Source: Streptomyces sp. TS71-3 (lineage in GTDB: Bacteria; Actinomycetota; Actinomycetes; Streptomycetales; Streptomycetaceae). Taken from it: a DNA stretch of 64,000 nt. Every line of letters starts with the position of its first letter. The stretch's first letter is position 1. The stretch covers positions 992,001-1,056,000 of the forward strand of contig NZ_BNEL01000001.1 in NCBI RefSeq assembly GCF_018327685.1, read 5' to 3'. The notes beneath the pieces are model-generated. The model was not told the origin of the DNA, ran no database searches, and saw only the letters and a list, made by a program, of their open reading frames with translations. Below, one piece after another: positions 16,820 through 25,234 of the stretch. The translations under genes were made by a program, and so were the position numbers.

Positions 16820-16833
16820 TGGGAGCGCTCCCA
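16820..16833. promoter_or_regulatory. CebR-type operator upstream of the LPMO
   Basis: TGGGAGCGCTCCCA is a perfect 14-bp palindrome identical to the operator of CebR, the LacI-type repressor of cellulose utilisation in Streptomyces, which releases DNA on binding cellobiose. It lies 45 bases before the LPMO start, a normal position for control of that promoter. Confidence 0.9.
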
Positions 16834-16878
16834 CTCGGACCACTCGGACCATCCACCCCCTCCGGACGAGGAGTCGCA

Positions 16879-17556
16879 GTGTTAACGCTTCATCACGCAC
16901 GCACTGACGCACGCAGATGGCCCCTCCGCGCCCTCCTGGCGGTCCTGGCCGCGGCCGCTCTCCTGGCCACGCCCTTCCTCAGCCCGACCGCCTCGGCTCA
17001 CGGCTCGACCGCGGACCCGGTCTCCCGCAACTACGGCTGCTGGCAGCGCTGGGGGAGCGACTTCCAGAACCCGGCCATGCAGCAGGAAGACCCCATGTGC
17101 TGGCAGGCGTGGCAGTACAACACCAACGGCATGTGGAACTGGAACGGTCTGTACCGCGAGGGCACCGGCGGCGACTTCCAGAAGTACATCCCGGACAACC
17201 AGCTGTGCAGCGCCGGCCACACCCAGGACGGCAGGTACAACTCCATGGACACCCCTGGCCCGTGGAAGACCTCCAAGAAGAGCAGCAGCTTCACGGTCGA
17301 CGTGCTGGACCAGGCCCTGCACGGCGCCGACTACCTCCTGGTCTACGTGACCAAGCAGGGCTACAACGCCGAGACGGACGCCCTGGACTGGGGTGACCTG
17401 GAGCAGGTGGCGAAGACCGGCAAATACGCGCCCGCCAGCCACTACGCTGTCGGCGTCAACGCGCCCGGCCGCAGCGGGCACCACGTCGTCTACACGATCT
17501 GGAAGGCCTCGCACGCCGACCAGATCTACTTCTTCTGCAGCGACGTGACGTTCTGA
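16879..17556 (+). CDS. secreted AA10 lytic polysaccharide monooxygenase
   Basis: A 225-aa copper enzyme that oxidatively cleaves cellulose or chitin. The GTG start has gaggag upstream. The signal peptide ends TASA so that His41 becomes the mature N-terminus (HGSTADPVSRNYGCW), the first half of the copper histidine brace. His148 (ALHGADY) is the likely second ligand. Paired Cys residues (54/74, 110, and one near the end) would form disulfides. The sequence style matches Streptomyces two-substrate LPMOs such as ScLPMO10B. There is no carbohydrate-binding module. A CebR box upstream ties it to cellulose sensing. Confidence 0.93.
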   Translation: MLTLHHARTDARRWPLRALLAVLAAAALLATPFLSPTASAHGSTADPVSRNYGCWQRWGSDFQNPAMQQEDPMCWQAWQYNTNGMWNWNGLYREGTGGDFQKYIPDNQLCSAGHTQDGRYNSMDTPGPWKTSKKSSSFTVDVLDQALHGADYLLVYVTKQGYNAETDALDWGDLEQVAKTGKYAPASHYAVGVNAPGRSGHHVVYTIWKASHADQIYFFCSDVTF

Positions 17557-17561
17557 GCGCT

Positions 17562-17663
17562 CTGAGTTTCTGGGCGCCCTGAGTTTCTGGGCGTTCTGAG
17601 TTTCCGGGCGTTCTGAGTTTCCGGGTGCCCTGAGTTGCTGGGCGTTCTGGGTTTCCGGGCTTT
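17562..17663. repeat. 6 x 17-bp tandem repeat after the LPMO
   Basis: Six units of ctgagtttctgggcgcc start five bases past the stop codon. The rest of the gap to 17843 is Gly/Pro-codon-like GC-rich sequence with no gene. Confidence 0.9.
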
Positions 17664-17843
17664 CCGCGGTGGCGTGACCCTCTGGGCGCTGTGGCCATCC
17701 TGCCCTGCCCTGCCGTGCGTGCGCCCGGATGCCGGCGGCGTCCGGGCGCACGCACTTCCCGCTGGACGGCCCGAGGGCTGGAGGCGGGAGGGTCGCGGCA
17801 GGGGCCGCGGGATGAGCCCGCGAGGCCGGGGAGGCGCCTGAGG

Positions 17844-18596
17844 TCAGGCGCCTCCGTTGGTGTGGAGGTCGGCCCCGGCGATCCACTGCGCCCGGTCGGA
17901 GGCGAGGAACGCTATGGCCTCGGCCGCGTCCCGGGGGTCGCCGCCGCGGCCCAGCGGAACGGCCGAGTACGCCTGTTGAGCACTGCCTCCCATGGCTTGG
18001 GCCACGGACTGCAGCAGTTCCGTCCCGCCGGGCGTCTCGACCATGCCGAGGGTGACGGTGTTGACCCGGACGCCGGCCGGGGCGAGCTGGGTGGCGAGGC
18101 CCTTCGACCAGCTGGCCAGCGCGGCCTTGGCCGACCCGTAGTGCAGCATCGGCGCGGGCGGATCGGCGGCCACGCCCGACGAGACGTTGACGATGGCGGC
18201 CCGGTCGGCCTGCTGCAACGCAGGCAGAGCCGCGTTCGTCACGCGCACCGCGGACAGGAAGTTGATGGCGAGGGAGTCCTCCCACTCCACGTCCGGGATC
18301 TCGCCGAAGTGCGCGCGGGCGGCCCCCGCGTTGTTCACCAGGATGTCCAGCCCGCCGAGCGCCGCGACCGCGGCGTCGACCAACTGGCGTGCGCCGTCGG
18401 CCGTCCGGATGTCCGCGCTGATGAACTCGGCGTCCTTGGGGGTCTCGTCGGCCCTGGTCCTGGCGCTGGTGACCACGGTGGCACCGCCGCTGATCAGGCG
18501 CTGTGCAACGGCAGCCCCGACGCCTCGCGAGCCGCCGGTGACGAGCGCGCGGCGGCCGGCGAACTCACCGGGAACGGGGATGGTTGGGATGTACAT
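17844..18596 (-). CDS. short-chain dehydrogenase/reductase
   Basis: A 250-aa NAD(P)-dependent oxidoreductase. The cofactor motif TGGSRGVG is at residues 20-27, NNAG near 88-91, catalytic Ser140, and Tyr153/Lys157 in YGSAK. The C-terminus HTNGGA is the usual SDR ending. The ATG is preceded by cggagag. It is divergent from a TetR gene whose start is 301 bases away, so regulation by that TetR is likely. The substrate is unknown. Confidence 0.92.
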   Translation of the reverse strand: MYIPTIPVPGEFAGRRALVTGGSRGVGAAVAQRLISGGATVVTSARTRADETPKDAEFISADIRTADGARQLVDAAVAALGGLDILVNNAGAARAHFGEIPDVEWEDSLAINFLSAVRVTNAALPALQQADRAAIVNVSSGVAADPPAPMLHYGSAKAALASWSKGLATQLAPAGVRVNTVTLGMVETPGGTELLQSVAQAMGGSAQQAYSAVPLGRGGDPRDAAEAIAFLASDRAQWIAGADLHTNGGA

Positions 18597-18897
18597 GAAG
18601 ATGCCTCTCCGAAGCGAAAACGATCAAGCGCTCTTGCCGTTCTTGTTGAACTGTAAATAACCATACTCTCAGTCTGATGAAAGTCTATCGCCATGCTCGG
18701 CATGCCCGGCGAGCCCGACGTGTGAGGTGTGCGGGGCGTACGGGGACGTGCGGGGCGCCCCTTGTCGGGCCGCACCCTCGTGGAGCCGGGCCCGGCTCGG
18801 GCTGGACAATGGGCATCCGGAGGCCGATCCGGCGGTCCGGACAAGCAGCCCGCAGCGGAGACTTCCGCACGCCGGGTGGCCGGGAGGATGAGGCAAC
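18597..18897. promoter_or_regulatory. SDR/TetR divergent control region
   Basis: A 301-base gap with an AT-rich patch (18645-18700) just upstream of the SDR. It contains loosely repeated TGAA/TTCA words but no clean palindrome. The remainder is GC-rich with no feature. Confidence 0.4.
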
Positions 18898-19545
18898 GTG
18901 CCGGGAAAGCCGGGGAGCAGGGCGCCGTACCGCTCGAACATCAGAGCTCGGCAGGCGGCCAACACGCGCCGTGCGGTCCTCGAAGCGGCGGCAGAGCTGT
19001 TCACCACGCGTGGCTACGCGGCGACCTCGGTGGACGCCATCGCCGAGGCCGCGAGGGTCAGCCGCTCCACCGTCTTCACGGCGGCGGGCGGTAAGCCGTG
19101 GCTGCTCAAGACGGCCTACGACGAGGCGATCGTGGGCGATGACCGCCCCGAGAGCCTCGCGGAACGGCCCGCGTCACGGGCGATGCAGTCCCTCACCGAC
19201 GGCGCCGGGATCGTCGCCGCCTACGCCGCCATCCTGGCCGGCGCGGTGGCACGCGTGTCGGCTCTGTACCACGTCGTGCGGATGGCGTCGGACGCCGATC
19301 CGGACGTCGCCGCCCTCTGGCAGGACATCCAGCGGCAGCGGAGAGCCGGAGCCGAGCAGATCGTCGCCCTCCTGGTCGCCGCGGGCGCCCTGCCGGAGCA
19401 CCTCGACGCCGACCGCGCCGCGGACGTGATCACGGTCTACAACGACCCCGGCATCTACCACCACCTGGTAGGCACCAGGGGCTGGACCCACGAAGCGTTC
19501 CAGGAATGGCTGGCTCGGGCTCTGGCCCGGGAGCTCCTGGACTGA
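18898..19545 (+). CDS. TetR family regulator
   Basis: A 215-aa protein from GTG 18898. A basic N-terminus is followed by the HTH (ATSVDAIAEAARVSRSTVFTAAGGK) and a TetR ligand domain. The recognition helix ends TAAGG where most members have YxYFxxK. The divergent SDR is the likely target. The C-terminal segment WLARALARELLD closes the dimer interface. No inducer can be named. Confidence 0.85.
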   Translation: MPGKPGSRAPYRSNIRARQAANTRRAVLEAAAELFTTRGYAATSVDAIAEAARVSRSTVFTAAGGKPWLLKTAYDEAIVGDDRPESLAERPASRAMQSLTDGAGIVAAYAAILAGAVARVSALYHVVRMASDADPDVAALWQDIQRQRRAGAEQIVALLVAAGALPEHLDADRAADVITVYNDPGIYHHLVGTRGWTHEAFQEWLARALARELLD

Positions 19546-19900
19546 GAACAACGGGGGCCTTCCGCGCGCCCCTTCAGGCCCCTTCACGCCCTCTCGACGC
19601 CCACCGGGCAGAACACGGTTACGGAACGCGGTTTCTTGCTGAATCCGCAAATGAGCTTGTCCCCGCGGCGCGGCCTCCGCATGATCGCAACGGAGGGAGC
19701 CGGCGGAACAAAGGGAGCCGGCGGAACAGCAGCGGGGCGCCGTCGGGCGCACAGCGGACCGTTGACCCCGAAGGATCCCAAGGGCCATGAAGGATCCCGA
19801 TGGTTCTGCAAGAAGCACGAAAGCCCACGAAAGCCCACGAATGCCCGCGAAGAGCCATGAAGGACCACAACGGATGCCGAAGGACCCCGGAGGAGAACGC
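19546..19900. other. non-coding gap with short direct repeats
   Basis: It holds duplicated words (ggagccggcggaac twice near 19700; gcccacgaa three times near 19825) and no persuasive gene or palindrome. Confidence 0.4.
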
Positions 19901-20881
19901 ATGCCTCAGCCCGCATCAGAGATCACGCACCGGATGGTCTCGTCACCGGCAGGCCGGACCCATCTCGCGGAGCAGGGCACCGGACCGCTGGTGCTGCTGG
20001 TCCACGGCTTTCCGGAATCCTGGTACTCCTGGCGCCGCCAGTTGCCGGTACTCGCGGCGGCGGGATACCGCGCGGTCGCGATGGACGTCCGCGGCTACGG
20101 CCGCTCCTCCAGGCCGGCGGCGGCGGACGCGTACCGGATGCTCGACCTGATGGAGGACACCGTCTCGGTGGTGCACGCCCTGGGCGAGGAGTCGGCCGTG
20201 ATCATCGGCCACGACTGGGGCGCGACCATCGCCGCGAACTCCGCCCTGCTCAAGCCGGACGTCTTCAGCGCGGTGGGACTGCTCAGCGTCCCCTACACCC
20301 CGCCCGGCGGGCCCCGACCCAGCGACGTCTTCGCCCAGATGGGCGGGGACGAGGAGTTCTACGTCTCGTACTTCCAGGAGCCGGGCCGCGCCGAGGCCGA
20401 GATCGAACCCGATGTGCGCGGCTGGCTCGCAGGCTTCTACGCGGCCTTCTCCGCCGACACCATGCCCGCGCCCGGCGCCCCCGACCCGCACTTCGTCGGC
20501 AAGGGCGGGACGCTGCGTGACCGGTTCCCCGAGGACCGGCGGCCCGCATGGCTCAGCGAGGGGGACCTCGACGCCTACGCCGGGGAGTTCGAACGGACCG
20601 GCATGACCGGAGCGCTCAACCGCTACCGGAACATGGACCGCGACTGGGAGGACCTGGCCGACCTCAGCGGCGCTCCGCTCACCCAGCCGTCCCTGTTCGC
20701 GGGCGGGAACCAGGATGCCTCGACGACCTGGCTGGCCTACGCGATCAAGGCGTACCCGGTCACGCTGCCGGGCCTCGTCTCCTCCCACCTCCTCGACGGC
20801 TGCGGCCACTGGATCCAGCAGGAACGCCCCGACCAGATCAACCAGCTCCTGACCGAGTGGCTCGCCACCGTCTCCGCCTGA
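19901..20881 (+). CDS. alpha/beta-hydrolase, epoxide-hydrolase type
   Basis: A 326-aa protein with ggaggag before the ATG. HGFPES (35-40) supplies the oxyanion hole, the nucleophile is Asp105 in GHDWGA and the catalytic His is near 303 (GCGHW). A helical cap follows residue 135. An Asp nucleophile with HGxP and a cap is characteristic of soluble epoxide hydrolases (EphA-like) and haloalkane dehalogenases, and the cap tyrosines favour the former. It is monocistronic. Confidence 0.88.
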   Translation: MPQPASEITHRMVSSPAGRTHLAEQGTGPLVLLVHGFPESWYSWRRQLPVLAAAGYRAVAMDVRGYGRSSRPAAADAYRMLDLMEDTVSVVHALGEESAVIIGHDWGATIAANSALLKPDVFSAVGLLSVPYTPPGGPRPSDVFAQMGGDEEFYVSYFQEPGRAEAEIEPDVRGWLAGFYAAFSADTMPAPGAPDPHFVGKGGTLRDRFPEDRRPAWLSEGDLDAYAGEFERTGMTGALNRYRNMDRDWEDLADLSGAPLTQPSLFAGGNQDASTTWLAYAIKAYPVTLPGLVSSHLLDGCGHWIQQERPDQINQLLTEWLATVSA

Positions 20882-21051
20882 CGCACTCACGGGTGCCTGA
20901 CTGAGGAACTGGTGCACGGCTGCATTGATCCTGCGCAGGTGAACGTGATCCAGTTGCGGCCGAATTTGGCTCCCCTAAGCTGAGGCTGATCGCCTCACGT
21001 TTCCTGGCCCACGTTTCATGTCTCATGGCTCACCTTCCGTCGGAGGCTTCC

Positions 21052-21267
21052 GTGTCACTGATCCAGGTCAAGGCCATCGAAGGTGTTTACGACGACCGCC
21101 AGAAGCGGGAAATCATCGCCAAACTCACCGACGTCCTTGTGGGGGTGGCGGGCGAGCATCTCCGGAGCGGCATCGTCGTCACCTTCGAGGAGGTGCCGAG
21201 CGGCGCCTGGGGAATTGCAGGAAATCCGGTGACGACGGAGGACGTCCGGTCGATGGCGAAGGGGTGA
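21052..21267 (+). CDS. tautomerase-fold small protein lacking the catalytic proline
   Basis: A 71-aa protein in the 4-oxalocrotonate tautomerase family (SLIQVKAIEGVYDDRQKREIIAKLTDVLVGVAGEHLRSGIVVTFEEV). GTG 21052 has ggagg at the ideal distance, which fixes the N-terminus as Met-Ser-Leu-Ile. The family's catalytic base is Pro immediately after the initiator Met, and here that residue is Ser. Hence true tautomerase activity is doubtful, and a structural or different catalytic role is likely. An upstream ATG at 21025 would hide residue 2 altogether. Confidence 0.8.
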   Translation: MSLIQVKAIEGVYDDRQKREIIAKLTDVLVGVAGEHLRSGIVVTFEEVPSGAWGIAGNPVTTEDVRSMAKG

Positions 21268-21474
21268 GGCGTCGCGCGTCGCTGGGCCGGCACCAGTCGG
21301 CACCAGTGGGCACCGGTCGGCCCTGCGCCGACGCGATCTCCAGCCCGCCGCCGGAGCCGGCTCCGGAGCCTGGCCATGGGCATAGCCGGAGTCGGCGCCG
21401 GAGCAGGGATCACGGAGCACGGCGTCGAACGGGTCGAGTGCGTCGAGCGGGTTGAGCGCGTCGACCTGCCCGTA

Positions 21475-23853
21475 TCACTCGCTCTGGAGGCCGTCCGGAC
21501 GCATCAGCCGGAAGAGCGGCGGCATCGTGCACAGCGTGATCCCGAGCACCGCCAGGGCTCCGGTGGCCGCCAACGGGGCGAAGGCGGACCACTGCTGTAC
21601 GGGTTTCGCGACCACCCGGAGGATGAGTGCCCCGAGGGCCAGGCCGCCGGCGGTGGCCAGTGCGGTGCCGAGGACGACGGGAATCGCGGTCTGCCACAGG
21701 ACCGACAGGGCCAGGGTCCGCCGCCGTGTGCCGAACGCCACGAGCATCGACAGCATGCGCCTGCGTGCGCGGAGCTGTTCGATCTGCGACACGAGCATGC
21801 TGGCAGCGATGACGGCGAGAGTGGCCGCGCCGCCGACCAGAATCCCTGTTTTGACGCTGGTGTACTGCTTGTCCCGCGTGGCCTTCATCAGGGTGCTGAC
21901 CATGACGGAGGGGCTGGCCTGCGCCGCGGTGTTGCGGACGTACTCCACGGCGTCGGCGACGCGGCTGTCCGTGGTGACGGAGACCGTCGTCGAGGCCTGC
22001 GGCAGCCGCGTCGGGTTCAGGGCTCCCGGCGTGGCCAGGACGCCGTGGTGGTACTCGCCCATGGGATCGAGGTGGGAGGTCACCTGCGGGATGGAGGCCG
22101 GAAGGCGCCACAACGGGCCGTGCTCCGAACCTGCGTGACCCGGATCCAGATCCACCTGTTCGCCCGGCACGGCCGTGGCGGTGACCTGCTGGTCCTCCGG
22201 ACGATGGCCCGGCGCCCGGGCGACGAAGGAATCGCCGTTCCGGCAGGAGGGCAGGGTCGCGAGCTTGCGCAGCGTGGCGCAGTCCGCCACCGTCAGGGTG
22301 GTCAGGGCGGGCATGCCGTCGGCAGGGCCCGGTTTGCCGATGTACGTCTCCGTGACGCCCAGGACGCCCGTGACGCCTTTCGTGTGCTCCAGGCCGCTGG
22401 TGAGCCGCTGTGCCGTCTGCTGGCTGCCGAAGGGCAGTAACAGTGTCATGTCGGCGTGCCTGACCGGCGATCCCGCCGACCCCGAGAGGTGGCGGAAGTC
22501 CTCCTGCATCCCGCCCAGGGTCATCTGAAGCGCGATGGCGCCCGCCACCGCGACGGTGACGCCCGTGAGCGGGCGTGTCGCGAAGCCGCTCTCGAGTTGC
22601 AGCCGGCGGATGGCGAGCTGCCAGGAGACCGGGCCGGCGTGCAGGCGGTTGACGACGACTTCGACCAGCCAGGGGAGGAGTCCGGTGAGGCCGATCAGGA
22701 TGCACGCGGCCCCCACCGCGACGGGAATGGGGCTCACGGACGCGTCCTCGGGGCTGACGGCGTGCTGCATGGCGAGCAGCAGCCCCGCTCCGAGGACCGG
22801 CAGCACCAGACGCCACCCCAGGCGGCGGGTGCGGGGTTTGGCCAGCCGTACGACGCTCAGCGGTTCCATCGTCACGGAACGCAGGGCGATCTGGGTGGCG
22901 AAGACGGCGGCCGCGGGAACGGCCAGGACGATCGCCGCGGCCAGTGCCGGCGCGGGGACCACGTCGGAGGGGAAGGCGCTCACGCCCCACAGCTGGAGCC
23001 CTCCCGCGTACATCCGCACCACCGAGAAGAGGACGGCGCCCACCGCGAGCCCGCCGGCGGCGGCGAGCAGCGACTCCCCGGACGCGACGCGCCGTACCGC
23101 GCGGGCGTCCATGCCGAGCAGCCGCAAGGTCGCCAGCCGCCGGTCCTGGCGTTCGCCGCCGAAGCGGACGGCGGTGGCGATGAAGATGACCACCGGCACC
23201 AGCAGGACCACGCACACGAGAGCGATCAGCACGAGGAGCATCGGGTTGAGCGGCTGCTCGGCTCCGGCGTGCCCGTAGGCGTCCGACCGTATGGCGCCGC
23301 GGTCCGTGGACAGGGACGAGCTTCCGGCGTAGTAGAGCAGCTCGCCGGGTTGCACCAGCCCGGCCTGGGCCACGGTGCCGGCGTCCCGGTATCCGATGCG
23401 GTCCCTGAGGAGTGCTCCGGCGTCGGAGTGCAGGAGGTCGCGCAGGGCCGGGGAGACGATCATCTCGCCGGGCGCCGGAGCCTTCCGCAGTCCGGGCGGG
23501 GGCGGTGTCCTGTCCCCGTCGGGCTGGATCAGCTCCCCGGTCACGGTGTCGCCGCGGAAGACGGTCGAGGTGTCCAGGCGCAGAAAACTGTGGGCGCTGC
23601 GGCTCACGTTGACTTCGGACGACGCGTTGGCCGGCTGGCGCGCCTGTTCGCGGGCCGTCCGGGCGTCAAGCAGGGATGGGACCGACGCGGCACACAGCAT
23701 CAGGAGAACGCCGAGCCCGACCCCGACGGCTGTGAGCAGGGTACGTGTCCACCCTTCGCGCCCACCCGCACAGGCAAGGCGCACGCCGAAGGCGAGGTCG
23801 CGCAACCGTGCGTGGGGACGCGGGACGGCACTGTGGCCGTGTCGGCTTGTCAT
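21475..23853 (-). CDS. FtsX-type ABC transporter permease (MacB/LolE-like)
   Basis: A 792-aa membrane protein. One N-terminal helix (LLTAVGVGLGVLLMLCAAS) is followed by a large extracytoplasmic domain, three helices with the FtsX segment (ERQDRRLATLRLLGMDARAV), a second large external domain and a second FtsX core (RARRRMLSMLVAFGTRRRTLAL). It is therefore a duplicated permease of the kind that works with a separate MacB/LolD-like ATPase to export peptides or lipids or to signal antibiotic stress. No ATPase gene is adjacent, which is unusual. A 31-bp palindrome lies upstream. Confidence 0.88.
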   Translation of the reverse strand: MTSRHGHSAVPRPHARLRDLAFGVRLACAGGREGWTRTLLTAVGVGLGVLLMLCAASVPSLLDARTAREQARQPANASSEVNVSRSAHSFLRLDTSTVFRGDTVTGELIQPDGDRTPPPPGLRKAPAPGEMIVSPALRDLLHSDAGALLRDRIGYRDAGTVAQAGLVQPGELLYYAGSSSLSTDRGAIRSDAYGHAGAEQPLNPMLLVLIALVCVVLLVPVVIFIATAVRFGGERQDRRLATLRLLGMDARAVRRVASGESLLAAAGGLAVGAVLFSVVRMYAGGLQLWGVSAFPSDVVPAPALAAAIVLAVPAAAVFATQIALRSVTMEPLSVVRLAKPRTRRLGWRLVLPVLGAGLLLAMQHAVSPEDASVSPIPVAVGAACILIGLTGLLPWLVEVVVNRLHAGPVSWQLAIRRLQLESGFATRPLTGVTVAVAGAIALQMTLGGMQEDFRHLSGSAGSPVRHADMTLLLPFGSQQTAQRLTSGLEHTKGVTGVLGVTETYIGKPGPADGMPALTTLTVADCATLRKLATLPSCRNGDSFVARAPGHRPEDQQVTATAVPGEQVDLDPGHAGSEHGPLWRLPASIPQVTSHLDPMGEYHHGVLATPGALNPTRLPQASTTVSVTTDSRVADAVEYVRNTAAQASPSVMVSTLMKATRDKQYTSVKTGILVGGAATLAVIAASMLVSQIEQLRARRRMLSMLVAFGTRRRTLALSVLWQTAIPVVLGTALATAGGLALGALILRVVAKPVQQWSAFAPLAATGALAVLGITLCTMPPLFRLMRPDGLQSE

Positions 23854-23948
23854 GGGGGGAACCCCGGCTTTCCTCGTATGGGCGGGCGGCGTGCGCGGTG
23901 CGGCGTGCGGCAATCGGTGGCAGTGGGTCGCGGTGGGTGGACTCCGGA

Positions 23949-23979
23949 ACCCCACTATACACACTGTGTATAGTGGGGT
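23949..23979. promoter_or_regulatory. 31-bp perfect palindrome upstream of the permease
   Basis: Two 15-bp arms (ACCCCACTATACACA and its complement) around a single C, embedding -10-like TATACA and TATAGT words, 96-126 bases upstream of the start. It looks like a strong operator of the PadR or GntR/YtrA kind, yet no such regulator gene is nearby. Confidence 0.8.
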
Positions 23980-24314
23980 GTTTGTGCTAGTTTTCGCAGG
24001 TCCTGGCGGTCCTGCGAATATTGAGAGAGTGCAGGCTGAGGCCTCACTGGCGGGTCTCGCCGGCCGCGAACGTGCCGCCTCGGCCCCTGAGGGGAATCCC
24101 GGAGCTATATGAGTCGGCATCGGCGTGGTCCGGATGCTCACGTGTCGGCATGCACGACGTCCACGTGATCAGAGAAGCCGCGGGGACCTCGGTGGCGGTG
24201 CCGTATGACGCAGTACCCAGCGTCGCATCGTGACTCGCATCGAGGATCGGAAGCACTTCGTGCCGGAAGCGGGCCGAGCCACCCCGCACTTGACCGCCTG
24301 GATGAGGACGGCTA

Positions 24315-24477
24315 GGCCGTGTCCGGCGGATCTTCGTGGATCAGCCTGCGGCGTCTGGTGCCGTGCATCGCAAGGCGGAGGATCGTCCTCGTACTGGGCG
24401 TACTCGGATGACTCCGACAACGCGGCGAGGTGCGGTGCCAGGCGTCGCGGGCCCACGAAGATCCGCCGGACACGGCC
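24315..24477. mobile_element. 163-bp MITE with 25-bp perfect terminal inverted repeats
   Basis: Left end GGCCGTGTCCGGCGGATCTT... (24315-24339) and its exact complement (24453-24477) bound a GC-rich, non-coding core. A TA, within CTAG, flanks both sides as target duplication. The ends resemble those of Streptomyces IS5-family (IS427-like) elements, so it is probably mobilised by their transposase in trans. It sits downstream of the GNAT gene. Confidence 0.85.
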
Positions 24478-24524
24478 TAGTGCCGCATCAGGCAACGTTC
24501 GCCCTGTCGACCACGGCTCATGTG

Positions 24525-25031
24525 TCACAGCGCCCGGCGCATGCAGACCCGCGGCCACCGGTCCAGGCCATGCACCGCTTCGCGCTCGCGGATCTTCCTC
24601 AGACCGGGAGCGAGACTGCTGTCGTCCATGAGCTGAAAACCACACCGTGCGTAGTAGGGCGCGTTCCATGGGACCTGGGCGAACGTGGTGAGAGTGAGGG
24701 CGGGCACACCTTCGCTCGTGGCGTGTGCTGCCAGATGGTCCAGTAGCGACCGGCCCAGACCGCGGTGCGCGCTGTCCGGGTGCACTGAGACCTGCTCGAT
24801 GTGGAGGTTGCCGTCGACGCGGTCGGCGATCAGGTAGGCGACCGGGGCGTCAGCCTCGTCGGCCACGATCCAGGCCAGCCCGGCGCGGTGGTAGCGGGCG
24901 AGCTCACCGAGTGGGAGCGGCTCGTCTTCGGCGATCTCCGTCATGCTGACGTCCCGGAAGCACTGCCCGGCGGCCCTCTCGATGTCCTGGAGAACGGGCA
25001 GTTCGTCCAGGTGCACGGCTCGGATGCGCAT
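24525..25031 (-). CDS. GNAT family N-acetyltransferase
   Basis: A 168-aa protein starting MRIRAVHLDELPVLQDIE, with gtggag upstream. The acetyl-CoA motif A is HPDSAHRGLGRSLLDHL (R-G-x-G-R/K), preceded by strand IEQVSV and followed by LTLTTFAQVPWNAPYYARCGF. The substrate is unknown. The GNAT fold covers antibiotic, protein and polyamine acetylation. Its 3' end faces the MITE. Confidence 0.88.
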   Translation of the reverse strand: MRIRAVHLDELPVLQDIERAAGQCFRDVSMTEIAEDEPLPLGELARYHRAGLAWIVADEADAPVAYLIADRVDGNLHIEQVSVHPDSAHRGLGRSLLDHLAAHATSEGVPALTLTTFAQVPWNAPYYARCGFQLMDDSSLAPGLRKIREREAVHGLDRWPRVCMRRAL

Positions 25032-25234
25032 GGACGCATTCTCCACGACACTCCGGATGACATCACCGATCAACCGGATGACGCCACCGGTCAAGAAGGC
25101 GTCCCGGCCGGGCTTGGCCTGCCGGCGCAGCGCCGCTGGACCGCCATCGCCGGCGTCACCTGAGCCGCCTTCGCCACCAACCTCAAGTCCCACAGCCGCT
25201 CATGGGAAGGCGCGCGCTCCGAGCAGGGGCGGCT

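Noticed and set aside
14305..21267. A single biosynthetic gene cluster around the P450
   Set aside because: The neighbours (LPMO, SDR, TetR, hydrolase) have separate promoters and opposite strands, and no core synthase is present.
24000..24314. Minus-strand frame ending near the MITE (24044-24289)
   Set aside because: Short, no recognised motif, no ribosome site; it overlaps the permease promoter side.
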